From: Bradyrhizobium macuxiense
GTDB taxonomy: Bacteria; Pseudomonadota; Alphaproteobacteria; Rhizobiales; Xanthobacteraceae
Reading direction: 5' to 3'
Length of the DNA: 64,000 bases
Assembly (NCBI RefSeq): GCF_007993935.1
Contig: NZ_VITY01000002.1
Span: 186,001-250,000 of the forward strand
Shown: in pieces, positions 45,615-57,165 of the stretch
Layout of the letters: every line of letters starts with the position of its first letter
Numbering within the stretch: the stretch's first letter is position 1
Program-made: the position numbers and the translations under genes
The notes under the pieces: generated by a model
The model's database searches: none
The model's input: only the letters and a program-made list of their open reading frames with translations
What the model was told of the DNA's origin: nothing

Positions 45615-45711
45615 CGCGGATATCCTTTTTGTTTGGACATTGCGCCGAGTTGTAGCGCGCCGGCCGCCCGAGGCAAAGCTGGTTGCCTGCTCCGGTCGGA
45701 TCGTCGCGATG

Positions 45712-47325
45712 CTACCTGCGCAGGATTCCGCCGAGCGCGCCGCGAACCAGCGCGCGACCGATCGAGCCGCCCACCGACCCACCGACGGACTTGCCGAGAT
45801 CCGCGACCACGCCGCCGACCACCTTGTCGGTGACCGAGCGCGTGACGTTGCGCGCGATCACCTGCCCGGTCGAGAGCCGGCCGCGTTTGACATTGGTGCC
45901 GAAGATCGTGGCGGCGATCGCGCCGATCTGGCCGAGGATGCCGCCACCAGCGCCACCATCGGCCGGCGCCGCCGCGCCCGACAGCCGCTTCTGGATGATC
46001 TCGTAGGCGGATTCGGCGTCGATCGCGGTGTCGTATTTGCCCTTCACCGGGCTCGCATCCATGATCGCCTTGCGTTCCTCCGGCGTGATCGGCCCGATCC
46101 GCGCCGACGGCGGCCGCACCATGACGCGCTCGACCATCGACGGCGTGCCGCCGCCCTCGAGGAACGAGACCAGTGCCTCGCCCTTGCCGAGCTCCATGAT
46201 CACGCGTGCGGTATCGAGCTTCGGATTGGGCCGGAAGGTCTGTGCGGCCGCGGCGACCGCCTTCTGGTCGCGCGGCGTGAAGGCGCGCAGCGCGTGCTGC
46301 ACGCGGTTGCCGAGCTGCGCCAGCACTTTGTCCGGCACGTCGATCGGATTCTGCGTGACGAAATAGACGCCGACGCCCTTGGAGCGGATCAGCCGCACCA
46401 CCTGCTCGATCTTGTCCATCAGCGCCTTCGGCGCATCGGTGAACAACAGATGCGCCTCGTCGAAGAAGAACACCAGCTTCGGCTTCGGCAGGTCGCCGGC
46501 CTCCGGCAATTCCTCGAACAGTTCCGACAGCATCCAGAGCAGGAACGTGGCGTAAAGCCGCGGGCTCTGCATCAGCTTGTCGGCAACGAGAATATTAACC
46601 ATGCCGCGGCCGTCGCGGTCGGTTCGCATGAAATCCTTCAGTGTCAGCGCCGGCTCGCCGAAGAACTTCGCGCCGCCCTGGTTCTCGAGCACCAGAAGCT
46701 GGCGCTGGATCGTTCCGACCGTCGCCTTCGACACATTGCCATAGCTCTGCGCGGCCTTGCGGATCGACGCCAGCGGATCTTCGGCGTCGTCCGCGCCCTT
46801 CTTGCTGCCGTCGGGTGCGATCGCATCCAGCAGGGCCCGCAGATCCTTCATGTCGATCAGCGCGAGGCCATTCTCGTCGGCGACACGAAAGGCAACGTTG
46901 AGCACGCCCTCCTGTACGTCGTTCAGATCGAGCATCCGCGACAGCAGCAGCGGCCCCATCTCGGTGACGGTGGCGCGCACCGGATGGCCCTGCTCGCCGA
47001 ACACGTCCCAGAACACGGTCGAGAATTGATCGGGCTGGAAGGTCAAGCCCATTTCCTGGGCGCGCTTCACAATAAAGTCCTTGGCCTCTCCGACCTCGGA
47101 GATACCGGAGAGATCGCCCTTGATGTCGGCTGCGAAAACCGGAACGCCGGCGCGCGCAAATCCCTCGGCCATCACCTGAAGCGAGACAGTCTTGCCGGTT
47201 CCGGTCGCGCCGGTAACAAGGCCATGCCGGTTGGCCAGCGCCAGCGTCAGCCAGGCTGTCTCCTGACCCTTGCCGATAAAAATCTTCTCGTCGGTATCGG
47301 CCGACTTGTTGTCGGAGGTCGTCAT
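45712..47325 (-). CDS. HerA-like helicase/ATPase (DUF853 family)
   Basis: This 537-residue protein has Walker A GATGTGKT at about residues 40-47, Walker B VFFFDEAHLLF near residue 280, and an arginine-finger region at RVQHALRAFTPRDQ. This is the DUF853 / HerA-HP type of FtsK-HerA ATPase. The C-terminus ends in a Gly-rich region (GGAGGGILGQIG). Archaeal HerA works with NurA in end resection; the bacterial DUF853 role is unclear. The gene lies 97 bases upstream of the peptidase on the same strand. Confidence 0.9.
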   Translation of the reverse strand: MTTSDNKSADTDEKIFIGKGQETAWLTLALANRHGLVTGATGTGKTVSLQVMAEGFARAGVPVFAADIKGDLSGISEVGEAKDFIVKRAQEMGLTFQPDQFSTVFWDVFGEQGHPVRATVTEMGPLLLSRMLDLNDVQEGVLNVAFRVADENGLALIDMKDLRALLDAIAPDGSKKGADDAEDPLASIRKAAQSYGNVSKATVGTIQRQLLVLENQGGAKFFGEPALTLKDFMRTDRDGRGMVNILVADKLMQSPRLYATFLLWMLSELFEELPEAGDLPKPKLVFFFDEAHLLFTDAPKALMDKIEQVVRLIRSKGVGVYFVTQNPIDVPDKVLAQLGNRVQHALRAFTPRDQKAVAAAAQTFRPNPKLDTARVIMELGKGEALVSFLEGGGTPSMVERVMVRPPSARIGPITPEERKAIMDASPVKGKYDTAIDAESAYEIIQKRLSGAAAPADGGAGGGILGQIGAIAATIFGTNVKRGRLSTGQVIARNVTRSVTDKVVGGVVADLGKSVGGSVGGSIGRALVRGALGGILRR

Positions 47326-47680
47326 CGCTTCGCCTCTTCGCGCAGATTAGATACGTTCGATCGTCGAATCCGGCATCAATCGTTCGAACCGATGCCATCA
47401 TATTGCATCTTGCAGGTGGATTAAAACTATTGACGGATGCCGACGTATGTTGTCGCCCAGTGGTTCCTCATACTTTATTCCCGGCCAAGTGACGAAAGGC
47501 ATTGCGCATTGCGACAAGATGGTGTGAATCCGCCGCTCACTCTTGCAGCGAGGCAACAGTCACAACGCGATCGAAAAAGAAAACGAACTGAAATGCGCGG
47601 ATCGCTTGTATTTCGTGACACAGGCGCTCAAGATAAATCCTCAAGAACGATCCGGCAAAGTCCGGTTGAGGCGGGGCAAG
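47326..47680. other. Divergent promoter region
   Basis: This 355-base gap lies between the HerA-like gene and the 47681 gene. A fairly long plus-strand frame crosses its second half and runs into the next gene, but there is no family match and the ribosome site at 47681 marks the better start. No repeat or dyad stands out. Confidence 0.4.
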
Positions 47681-48046
47681 ATGGACGAACTGGTTGGACA
47701 GCTGGCCGCGAAGGCCGGCATCGATAGCGCTGTCGCTGAAAAAACCATCGGCATCGTTCTTAGTTTCCTCCGTAACGAGGGACCTTCCGACAAAGTCCAG
47801 GCTCTGATCGACCAAATCCCCGGCGCCGAAGCGGCTATTGCCGCCTCCAACAACAGCGGCGGTCTGTCGCGGTTGATGGGTGGCGGGCTGATGGCTGTCG
47901 GCACCCGGCTCATGTCGCTTGGCTTGAGCATGGGTGAAATTCAAAACGTCGCGCGTGAACTTTTCAAGTTCGGCCGCGACAAAATCGGAGCGGATCAAAT
48001 GGGCGAGATCATCTCGGGGACGCCGGGCCTCAGCCAGTTTGCCTGA
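47681..48046 (+). CDS. Small DUF2780/DUF2267-like protein
   Basis: I chose the ATG at 47681, preceded by GAGGCGGGG. The 121-residue product is helical: MDELVGQLAAKAGIDSAVAEK, then TIGIVLSFLRNEG, a Gly-rich middle (SGGLSRLMGGGLMAVG) and a C-terminal helix. The pattern resembles small DUF2780/DUF2267-type proteins, though the exact family is uncertain. No signal peptide. It is followed by the DUF4332 gene after 55 bases. Confidence 0.65.
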   Translation: MDELVGQLAAKAGIDSAVAEKTIGIVLSFLRNEGPSDKVQALIDQIPGAEAAIAASNNSGGLSRLMGGGLMAVGTRLMSLGLSMGEIQNVARELFKFGRDKIGADQMGEIISGTPGLSQFA

Positions 48047-48101
48047 AGCACCTCCCCACGCCCTTTGCACGTGCGCTCCCTTCTACCTGCATACGAGTAT
48101 C

Positions 48102-48509
48102 ATGACATACCCCCTCTCCGAGATCGAAGGCCTGTCCGCCTATTGCGCCACCAAACTGAAATCACAGGGTATCCGCACGACCGACGCGCTGCTTGAAGCC
48201 GCCCGCACCGTCAAGGGACGCAAGGCGCTCGCCGCCAAGACCGGGATCAGCGAACAACAACTGCTCGAATGGGCCAACATCTCCGACTACATGCGGATTC
48301 CCGGGATGGGCAAGGCGAAGGTCGGCCTGGTCCGCGCCGCCGGCGTCACCACGGTGCGCGAGCTCGCCCACCGCAACCCGTCGCGGCTGGCGCAGAGCAT
48401 GAAGGACGCCAATGTGCGGCGTAAGCTCGTCCGCGTGATGCCTTCCGAGAAGTCAGTCGAGCTGCTGATTGAAGAGGCACGCAAGCTGCCTCCCAAAATC
48501 AGCTACTAG
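48102..48509 (+). CDS. DUF4332 domain protein (helix-hairpin-helix type)
   Basis: From the ATG at 48102 the 135-residue product matches DUF4332: YPLSEIEGLSAYCATKLKS, then a helix-hairpin-helix with RIPGMGKAKVGLVRAAGVTT and ELAHRNPSRLAQSM. HhH modules often bind DNA without sequence specificity. A longer frame upstream has no family support. Function unknown. Confidence 0.82.
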   Translation: MTYPLSEIEGLSAYCATKLKSQGIRTTDALLEAARTVKGRKALAAKTGISEQQLLEWANISDYMRIPGMGKAKVGLVRAAGVTTVRELAHRNPSRLAQSMKDANVRRKLVRVMPSEKSVELLIEEARKLPPKISY

Positions 48510-48621
48510 CGGCACCTATTAGCACCGCCTATTAGCCTGCCTTAACGGCATTCGGCGCCGCGCTTGCCAGCCATCATCACGACACCTTGACTTGGCGCTG
48601 CCGTCAGCGCAAAGCCTGCGC

Positions 48622-49479
48622 ATGATGGCGACCAAGCCCATAGCATCTGTCGTGACCGGCCCGGCCGTATCAACGGTGCTGCCGGCGCTGCTGTCGCGGC
48701 CCTATCCGGCTGTGATGGGCATCCTGAACGTGACGCCGGACTCGTTCTCCGACGGCGGCCAGTTCATCGCGCCCGATCAGGCGCTGGCGCAGGCCCGCAA
48801 GCTGATCGCCGACGGCGCCGACATCATCGACATCGGCGCGGAATCGACCCGACCCTATGGCTCGCAGCCCGTCACCGCCGAGGCCGAAATGGCGCGGCTG
48901 CAGCCGGTGCTGGCCGAGGTGATCGCGCTCGGCGTGCCGGTCTCGATCGACAGCATGAAGTCGGAGGTGGTGGCCTGGGCGCTCGACCAGGGTGCTGCGA
49001 TCGCCAACGACGTCTGGGGCCTGCAGCGCGACGCCGGCATGGCGGCCGTCGTCGCCGCACGCGGCGTGCCGGTGATCATCATGCACAATCGCGAGAGTGC
49101 CGATCCCGCAATCGACATCATGCAGGATATCGCCGCGTTCTTTGAACGCTCGCTCGAGATTGCGGCGAGTGCCGGCATTGCGCCCGACAAGATCGTACTC
49201 GATCCCGGCATCGGCTTCGGCAAGACCCAGGAGCAGAGCATGACCGCGCTGGCGCGGCTCTCCGAGCTCGACACGTTCCGCCTGCCGGTGCTGGTCGGCG
49301 CCTCGCGCAAGCGCTTCATCAGCACGGTCGTGCCGTCCGAGCCGCAGCAGCGGATCGGCGGCTCGCTCGCCGCGCACCTGATCGCCGCGCGGAACGGCGC
49401 CCGCATCATCCGCGCGCATGACGTCGCCGAAACCGTTCAGGCGCTACGGGTGGCCGCGGCAATCGAGGGACAGCAATGA
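48622..49479 (+). CDS. folP: Dihydropteroate synthase
   Basis: I chose the ATG at 48622; the frame opens earlier only through a TTG. The 285-residue TIM-barrel protein has the DHPS signatures VMGILNVTPDSFSDGG and DGADIIDIGAESTRP, plus the late IRAHDVAETVQ. It joins p-aminobenzoate to hydroxymethyl-dihydropterin diphosphate in folate synthesis. It overlaps folB by 4 bases (ATGA), and folB overlaps folK, so the three genes form one coupled operon. Confidence 0.96.
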   Translation: MMATKPIASVVTGPAVSTVLPALLSRPYPAVMGILNVTPDSFSDGGQFIAPDQALAQARKLIADGADIIDIGAESTRPYGSQPVTAEAEMARLQPVLAEVIALGVPVSIDSMKSEVVAWALDQGAAIANDVWGLQRDAGMAAVVAARGVPVIIMHNRESADPAIDIMQDIAAFFERSLEIAASAGIAPDKIVLDPGIGFGKTQEQSMTALARLSELDTFRLPVLVGASRKRFISTVVPSEPQQRIGGSLAAHLIAARNGARIIRAHDVAETVQALRVAAAIEGQQ

Positions 49480-49856
49480 CCGACACGATCTTCATCACCG
49501 GGATCGTCATCCATGCCCGTCATGGCGTGATGGAACACGAGACCGAGGTCGGACAGCGCTTCGTCATCGACCTCGAGCTCTACACCGACCTCTCGGAATC
49601 CTCGCGCACCGACCGTCTCTCCGACACGGTCTCCTATTCCAACGTGGTGGCGACCGCGACCTCGGCGTTCAAGAACACCAATTACAAGCTGCTGGAGCGC
49701 GCCGCCGGTGCGGTGGCCGAGGACATCCTGGCGACCTTCCCGCGTGTCAGGGCGGTCAAGGTCACCGTGCACAAGCCGCATGCGCCGATCGCCGCGATCT
49801 TCGACGATGTCGGCGTGGTGCTGACCCGCTCGCGGCATCCGCTGCCACATGGCTGA
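49476..49856 (+). CDS. folB: Dihydroneopterin aldolase
   Basis: This 126-residue protein has the FolB pattern: IFITGIVIHARHGVMEHETEVGQ with the active-site Glu, then a second motif FPRVRAVKVTVHKPHAPI. It converts dihydroneopterin to 6-hydroxymethyl-dihydropterin. The start overlaps the folP stop; the stop overlaps the folK start by 8 bases. Confidence 0.95.
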   Translation: MTDTIFITGIVIHARHGVMEHETEVGQRFVIDLELYTDLSESSRTDRLSDTVSYSNVVATATSAFKNTNYKLLERAAGAVAEDILATFPRVRAVKVTVHKPHAPIAAIFDDVGVVLTRSRHPLPHG

Positions 49857-50340
49857 CGTCCTGATCGCACTCGGCGGCAATGTCGGCGACGTCCGCGCGA
49901 CGTTTCGCAAGGCGATCGCCAATATCTGCGGCATGACGCAGGCCGCACTCGTGGCACGCTCGTCGGACTATTCGACGCCGCCTTGGGGCGATCAGCAGCA
50001 GGACAGCTTCATCAATGCCTGCATCGAGATCGACACCAGCCTCGATCCGCACGCGCTGCTGTTCACCTTGCACAAGATCGAAACCAAATTCGGCCGCGAC
50101 CGCAGGAACGAGCAGCGCTGGGGGCCGCGCACCCTCGACCTCGATTTGATCGCCTATGACGACGTCACACTCGACAAGCCGGAACTGACGCTGCCGCACC
50201 CGCGTTTGTTCGAGCGTGCCTTCGTGCTGGTGCCGCTGGCCGAGATCGTTCCCGACCACGTCATCGCCGGGCGCCGCGTCGCGGATGCGCTGGCAAACGT
50301 CTCTACCGACGGTATTTTCCGCCTTGCGGACCTCGATTAA
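49849..50340 (+). CDS. folK: Hydroxymethyl-dihydropterin pyrophosphokinase
   Basis: This 163-residue protein has the HPPK signature RWGPRTLDLDLIAYDD with the paired Asp metal ligands, LIALGGNVGD at the N-terminus, and LPHPRLFERAFVLVPLAEI near the end. It transfers pyrophosphate from ATP to hydroxymethyl-dihydropterin, feeding FolP. Last gene of the fol operon. Confidence 0.95.
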   Translation: MADVLIALGGNVGDVRATFRKAIANICGMTQAALVARSSDYSTPPWGDQQQDSFINACIEIDTSLDPHALLFTLHKIETKFGRDRRNEQRWGPRTLDLDLIAYDDVTLDKPELTLPHPRLFERAFVLVPLAEIVPDHVIAGRRVADALANVSTDGIFRLADLD

Positions 50341-50447
50341 AAGTCGAACGGCCGCAAACAAAAGTTTGGCTTGGCCGCCCGCCCGTGGCAATTTCCGGCC
50401 AAATCAAAGGGCCCTCATGCTGGGCCGGTGAAGGACAATTTGGGCGG

Positions 50448-52322
50448 ATGACGACCTCGACCGACGACTTGCCTCTGGCTTCGGATTTTCCGGCTGCGAC
50501 CTATGACGACTGGCGCAAGCTGGTCGACGGCGTGCTGAAGGGCGCCCCGTTCGAGAAGCTGGTCGGCAAGACCTATGATGGCGTGAAGATCGATCCGATC
50601 TACCGCCGCGCCACCAACGCCAGTCCGCTTCCGGGCCGCGCCGCCGCGTTGCCCTGGCATATCCTGCAGCGGGTCGACCATCCCGATGCCGCGCAGGCCA
50701 ATGCGCAGGCGCTGCATGATCTCGAGAACGGCGCGACCGGCCTCGAATTCGAGTTCGCCGGCGGTCCCGGCACCCGCGGCTTCGGCCTCGCCGATGCCAG
50801 CAAGAAGACGCTGGCGCGCGCCTGCGGCGGCATCCATCTCGATGCCGGCATCATGATCGCGCTCAACCCGGTGATCGGACGCGAGAACGCCGGCGAGACG
50901 TTCGCCGACATGGTCGAGGCCCGCAAGCTCGACCCGGCCAAGCTCGACCTGCATTTCAATTACCAGGCGCTCAGCACCATGGCGGTGCGCGGTGCCGCGG
51001 CCATCGCCTGGCCCAACTACGAAAAATCGTTCGGCCAGGTCGTCAACGGCCTGATCAAGCGCGGCTTCAAGGGGCCGTTCGTGCTGGCCGACGGGCGGCC
51101 GGTTCACGATGCCGGCGGCTCCGAGGTACAGGAGCTCGCCTTCACGCTCGCACTCGGCCTCGCCTATCTGCGCATGCTCGAAGCTGCCGGGATCGACCTC
51201 GATGCGGCGCGCGCCGCAATCTCGTCCCGCCTCAGCGCCGATGCCGACCAGTTCCTGACCATGGCGAAATTCCGCGCGCTGCGGCTGTTGTGGGCGCGGG
51301 TCGAGCAAGCCTGCGGCCTCACGCCAAAACCGATCTTCGTCAACGCCCAAACCGCCTGGCGGATGCTGACCCAGCGCGACCCCAATGTGAATATGCTGCG
51401 TGCGACGATCGCGACGTTTGCGGCCGGGCTCGGCGGCGCCAATGCGATCACCGTGCTGCCGCACACTCTGGCGCTCGGTCTGCCCGACGATTTCGCACGG
51501 CGCGTCGCGCGCAACACGCAGCTCGTGCTGCTCGACGAGTCCAACCTCGCCAAAGTGTCCGATCCGGCCGCAGGCGCCGGCGGCATCGAAACCTTGACCT
51601 CGCAGCTTTGCGAGGCGGCGTGGGCGCTGTTCCAGGAGATCGAGAAGGCCGGCGGCATTTTCCCCGCGCTCGAGCAGGGGCTGCTGCAAAACAAGGTCGC
51701 CGCGACGCGGGCGCAGCGCGAAACCAATGTGGCGAAGCGCCGCGACGTGCTGACCGGCGCCAGCGAATTCCCGAACCTGTACGAAGACGTCCTCGCGGTG
51801 CTGGACGTCAACCCGTCAGCCCCGGTGTCATCAGCCGGAGCCAAGGTGACCTTCGATGCCCTCGCGCCGATGCGGCTCGCCGCGCCGTTCGAGGCGCTGC
51901 GCGACAAGTCCGACGCCGCGCTGAAGGTGCGCGGCTCACGGCCGAAGATTTTCCTCGCCAATCTCGGCACGCCGGCGGATTTCACGGCCCGCGCGACCTT
52001 CGCCAAGAGTTTCTTCGAGACCGGCGGGATAGAGGCCATCGACAGCGAGGGCTTTGCCGACGCGGCGGCGCTGGCCGCGGCCTTTAAGGCCTCGGGCGCC
52101 GCGATGGCGTGCATTTGTTCCTCCGACAAGGTCTATGCCCTCAGCGCCGCGGAGGCCGCCAAGGCCCTTCACGGCGCCGGAGCAAGGCATATCTATCTGG
52201 CAGGGCGGCCCGGCGACCAGGAAGCGGCGCTGCGGGCGGCCGGCATCGGTGAGTTCGTCTTCGCCGGCGGTGATGCGCTGGCGACATTGCGCGACGCCTA
52301 TCGGCGGATGGAGCAGGCATGA
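50448..52322 (+). CDS. mutA: Methylmalonyl-CoA mutase small (beta) subunit
   Basis: I chose the ATG at 50448; an earlier GTG in frame adds 21 residues without similarity. The 624-residue protein has the mutase fold with a TIM-barrel (ILQRVDHPDA, GGSEVQELAFTLALGLAYLR, NAQTAWRMLTQRDPNVNMLR, SDPAAGAGGIETLT). The C-terminal domain keeps the B12-domain fold but lacks the D-x-H-x-x-G motif (it reads NLGTPADFTARATFA), as expected for the non-cofactor subunit. It pairs with MutB to isomerise methylmalonyl-CoA and succinyl-CoA. Confidence 0.93.
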   Translation: MTTSTDDLPLASDFPAATYDDWRKLVDGVLKGAPFEKLVGKTYDGVKIDPIYRRATNASPLPGRAAALPWHILQRVDHPDAAQANAQALHDLENGATGLEFEFAGGPGTRGFGLADASKKTLARACGGIHLDAGIMIALNPVIGRENAGETFADMVEARKLDPAKLDLHFNYQALSTMAVRGAAAIAWPNYEKSFGQVVNGLIKRGFKGPFVLADGRPVHDAGGSEVQELAFTLALGLAYLRMLEAAGIDLDAARAAISSRLSADADQFLTMAKFRALRLLWARVEQACGLTPKPIFVNAQTAWRMLTQRDPNVNMLRATIATFAAGLGGANAITVLPHTLALGLPDDFARRVARNTQLVLLDESNLAKVSDPAAGAGGIETLTSQLCEAAWALFQEIEKAGGIFPALEQGLLQNKVAATRAQRETNVAKRRDVLTGASEFPNLYEDVLAVLDVNPSAPVSSAGAKVTFDALAPMRLAAPFEALRDKSDAALKVRGSRPKIFLANLGTPADFTARATFAKSFFETGGIEAIDSEGFADAAALAAAFKASGAAMACICSSDKVYALSAAEAAKALHGAGARHIYLAGRPGDQEAALRAAGIGEFVFAGGDALATLRDAYRRMEQA

Positions 52323-52789
52323 CGGCAGAGGCACCAGCAAAACCCGTTCTGACTGGCGGCTGCCAGTGCGGCGCCGTGCGCTTTGCGGTGTCCGCGGCAC
52401 CGAACCGGGTCAGCATCTGCCACTGCCGGATGTGCCAGAAGGCCTCCGGTGCGCCGTTCGCCTCGTTCGCCGACATCAACAAGGAGGATTTCGCCTGGAC
52501 CCGCGGCAAGCCGGCGGCGTTCAAATCCTCGTCGATCGCCGAGCGCGACTTCTGCGCCGCCTGCGGCACGCCGCTCAGCTTCCGCCGGATCGACGGCCCC
52601 CGGATCGAGATCATGACCGGCGCCTTCGACCGGCCCGACCGGGTGATCCCGACGCAGCAGTTCGGAACCGAGTCCCGCCACGGCTGGGTTGTCGGCATCG
52701 CCAACCTGCCGAGCCAGACCACGATGCAGAATTACGGACCGGACAAGATGGCGACCATCGTCAGCCACCAGCATCCGGATCATGATTGA
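52319..52789 (+). CDS. GFA family (glutathione-dependent formaldehyde-activating enzyme-like) protein
   Basis: This 156-residue protein has the GFA zinc motifs GGCQCGAVRF, CHCRMCQKASG and FCAACGTPL, enough Cys for two metal sites. It overlaps the mutA stop by 4 bases (ATGA), so it is translated with mutA. The family covers formaldehyde-activating and CENP-V-like proteins; most have no known substrate. Its position between mutA and mutB is odd and suggests a role in the same pathway, but that is inference. Confidence 0.88.
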   Translation: MTAEAPAKPVLTGGCQCGAVRFAVSAAPNRVSICHCRMCQKASGAPFASFADINKEDFAWTRGKPAAFKSSSIAERDFCAACGTPLSFRRIDGPRIEIMTGAFDRPDRVIPTQQFGTESRHGWVVGIANLPSQTTMQNYGPDKMATIVSHQHPDHD

Positions 52790-52846
52790 GATGCCGGGCG
52801 ACCTGAATGAATGATATCGTTCTCGGAAACATGACAGGTTTCGCGG

Positions 52847-53103
52847 ATGCTCGAACTGGCTCCGGGTCCACGTTCCGATCTCGTGCAACTCGACGATGCT
52901 GCGCTCGCCGATCGGCTGGACCGGGCTTGGGAAGGACTAGAGGACGCAAGAAAGCGTCATGGCTGGTTCTTTCGACTCGCGCTGCCGCGGTGGTCACCAA
53001 GGACGATTGTCAGGGACCCACGCGACTACTGGTATCCGTCACACATAGTGAGCGAAATCCGCGACATCCTTCGCGAGATTGAAAGACGCACGCAGGCAAG
53101 AAT

Positions 53104-53107
<4 letters not shown>
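52847..53107 (+). CDS. Small hypothetical protein coupled to mutB
   Basis: This 86-residue product ([20 protein letters not shown], then [22 protein letters not shown]) is helical, with no signal or motif. Its stop overlaps the mutB start by 4 bases (ATGA), and it starts 57 bases after the GFA stop. The coupling supports it as a real gene. Function unknown. Confidence 0.6.
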
Positions 53108-55260
<2,153 letters not shown>

Positions 55261-55294
55261 CGTCGCCGCGTCCCCCTCCCGTCAGGAGTTTTCC

Positions 55295-56095
55295 ATGCGC
55301 GCCGCCCGCTTGATGACGCCTGCCCGCATCATGGGCCTGGCCGGCCTCGTGGCCTGTCTCTGCCTTCCAGCGCGCGCCGCCGATCAAAAGCCCGACGCCA
55401 CCATCAAGAATGCGAGCATCGAGGCCAGCGTCTATCTCGACGACAAGATCAAGGCCGATCACGCGCTGGCGGTGGATTGCCTCGCCGAAGGCAAGAAGTG
55501 GATCGACAAGAACGCCGCCGAGGCTGCGAACGACCGCAAGCAGGAGCCAGATCTCTTCAAGGAACGCGGCGGCTATTCCTTCGAGCGCAAATATTCGGTG
55601 CGCTCCGTCGTCGACGGCCGCTATGTCAGCGTGCTGCGCGACGACTACATGAACACTCTGGGCGCGCATCCGAACTCCGACGTCAATACGATCCTGTGGG
55701 ATACGACCGAGAAGAAGCGTATCAGCATCCGCCCCTTCTTCACCGAGACAGCGGACAACGGACCCACCCTGACGGCGATGCGTAAGGCCGTCGTCAGCGC
55801 CCTGAATGCCGAGAAGAAGCGGCGCGATGCCGGCGAGACGGCAACCGCCGAATGGTACAAGGAGCTGAAGCCGACCCTGCTCAAGATCGGCGCCGTGACG
55901 CTGGCGCCGTCGACCGTGTCAGGCAAGAGCTCCGGCCTCACCTTCCACTACCCGCCTTACGCGGTCGGCCCCTACGCCGAAGGTCAGTATGTGATCTTCG
56001 TGCCGTGGGAGACGCTGAAGCCATATCTGACGCCGGAAGGCGCAAAAATCTTCGCCGGCGCGCGGCCGAAGGGCGACGCCGACGATCAGCAATAG
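55295..56095 (+). CDS. Exported DUF3298/DUF4163-type protein
   Basis: This 266-residue precursor has a signal peptide (GLAGLVACLCLPARAA). The mature protein matches the RsiV-like DUF4163/DUF3298 pair: ASVYLDDKIKADHALAVDC, then DVNTILWDTTEKKRISIRPFF and a C-terminal FHYPPYAVGPYAEGQYVIF with VPWETLKPYLT. It lacks a membrane helix or sigma-binding domain, so it is a soluble periplasmic version. It lies 34 bases past mutB on the same strand. Confidence 0.82.
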   Translation: MRAARLMTPARIMGLAGLVACLCLPARAADQKPDATIKNASIEASVYLDDKIKADHALAVDCLAEGKKWIDKNAAEAANDRKQEPDLFKERGGYSFERKYSVRSVVDGRYVSVLRDDYMNTLGAHPNSDVNTILWDTTEKKRISIRPFFTETADNGPTLTAMRKAVVSALNAEKKRRDAGETATAEWYKELKPTLLKIGAVTLAPSTVSGKSSGLTFHYPPYAVGPYAEGQYVIFVPWETLKPYLTPEGAKIFAGARPKGDADDQQ

Positions 56096-56172
56096 AGCTT
56101 CATCAACAGGCCGCGCCGGCGCCGATCCGCGTTCCCCTCGCCTGCAATGGCCAGCCGTTGTAAAGCAATACC

Positions 56173-57165
56173 ATGATCGCCTCGAAGCCTGCCTCTCCCG
56201 ATATAGCCGCCCTCGCCCAGCAGCTCCGCGCCGGCCACCGCGCCGCGCTGGCGCGGGCGATCACGCTGGTCGAAAGCCGGCGGGGCGACCACCAGGCCTC
56301 CGCGCGCGAGCTGGTGCAGGCGCTCTTGCCCGACACCGGCAAGGCGGTGCGGGTCGGCATCACCGGTTCGCCCGGCGTCGGCAAATCGACCACCATCGAT
56401 GCGCTCGGCATGTTCCTGATCGAGCGCGGCCATAAGGTCGCGGTGCTCGCGGTCGATCCCTCTTCGGCGCGCACCGGCGGTTCGATCCTCGGCGACAAGA
56501 CACGGATGGCGCGGCTTGCCGTCAGCGACGCCGCCTTTATCCGCCCCTCGCCCTCGTCCGGCACGCTCGGCGGCGTCGCGGCGAAAACCCGCGAGGCGAT
56601 GCTGCTCTGCGAGGCCGCCGGCTTCGATGTCGTGCTGGTCGAGACCGTCGGCATCGGCCAGTCCGAGACTGCAGTCTGCGACATGACCGATTTCTTCCTG
56701 GCGCTGATGCTGCCGGGCGCCGGCGACGAGTTGCAGGGCATCAAGAAGGGCCTCGTCGAACTCGCCGACATGATCGCGATCAACAAGGCCGACGGCGACA
56801 ATCTCAAGCGCGCCAATCTCGCCGCCGCCGACTATCGCAGCGCGCTGCACATCCTGGCGCCGCGCTCCGAGCACTGGCATCCGCCGGTCGAGACCTATTC
56901 CGCGCTGACCAGCGCCGGGCTCGACAAGCTCTGGCAGAAGATCCTCGACCACCGCACCGCGATGAACGCCTCGGGCGAATTCGCCGCCCGCCGCAGGGAG
57001 CAGCAGGTGAAGTGGATGTGGTCGATGCTGGAAAGCCGGATGATGGCGCGGCTGCGCAGCGATGCAGCGATCCGCGCCAAGGTGAAGAAGATGGAGGCCG
57101 AGGTCGCTGGCGGCCGCATCTCGCCCGCGGTTGCCGCCGAGCAGATCGCGGAGATGCTGCATTGA
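56173..57165 (+). CDS. meaB: Methylmalonyl-CoA mutase-associated GTPase MeaB
   Basis: This 330-residue GTPase has Walker A GSPGVGKST at about residues 65-73, the switch/Walker region LVETVGIGQSET, and NKADGD for guanine specificity. MeaB escorts adenosylcobalamin into the mutase and protects it from inactivation. It ends in a helical dimerisation tail. The next gene starts inside its stop region. Confidence 0.95.
   Translation: MIASKPASPDIAALAQQLRAGHRAALARAITLVESRRGDHQASARELVQALLPDTGKAVRVGITGSPGVGKSTTIDALGMFLIERGHKVAVLAVDPSSARTGGSILGDKTRMARLAVSDAAFIRPSPSSGTLGGVAAKTREAMLLCEAAGFDVVLVETVGIGQSETAVCDMTDFFLALMLPGAGDELQGIKKGLVELADMIAINKADGDNLKRANLAAADYRSALHILAPRSEHWHPPVETYSALTSAGLDKLWQKILDHRTAMNASGEFAARRREQQVKWMWSMLESRMMARLRSDAAIRAKVKKMEAEVAGGRISPAVAAEQIAEMLH

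Noticed and set aside
45484..47424. A 646-codon plus-strand open frame across the HerA-like gene
   Set aside because: Shadow of the minus-strand ATPase gene, with no independent support.
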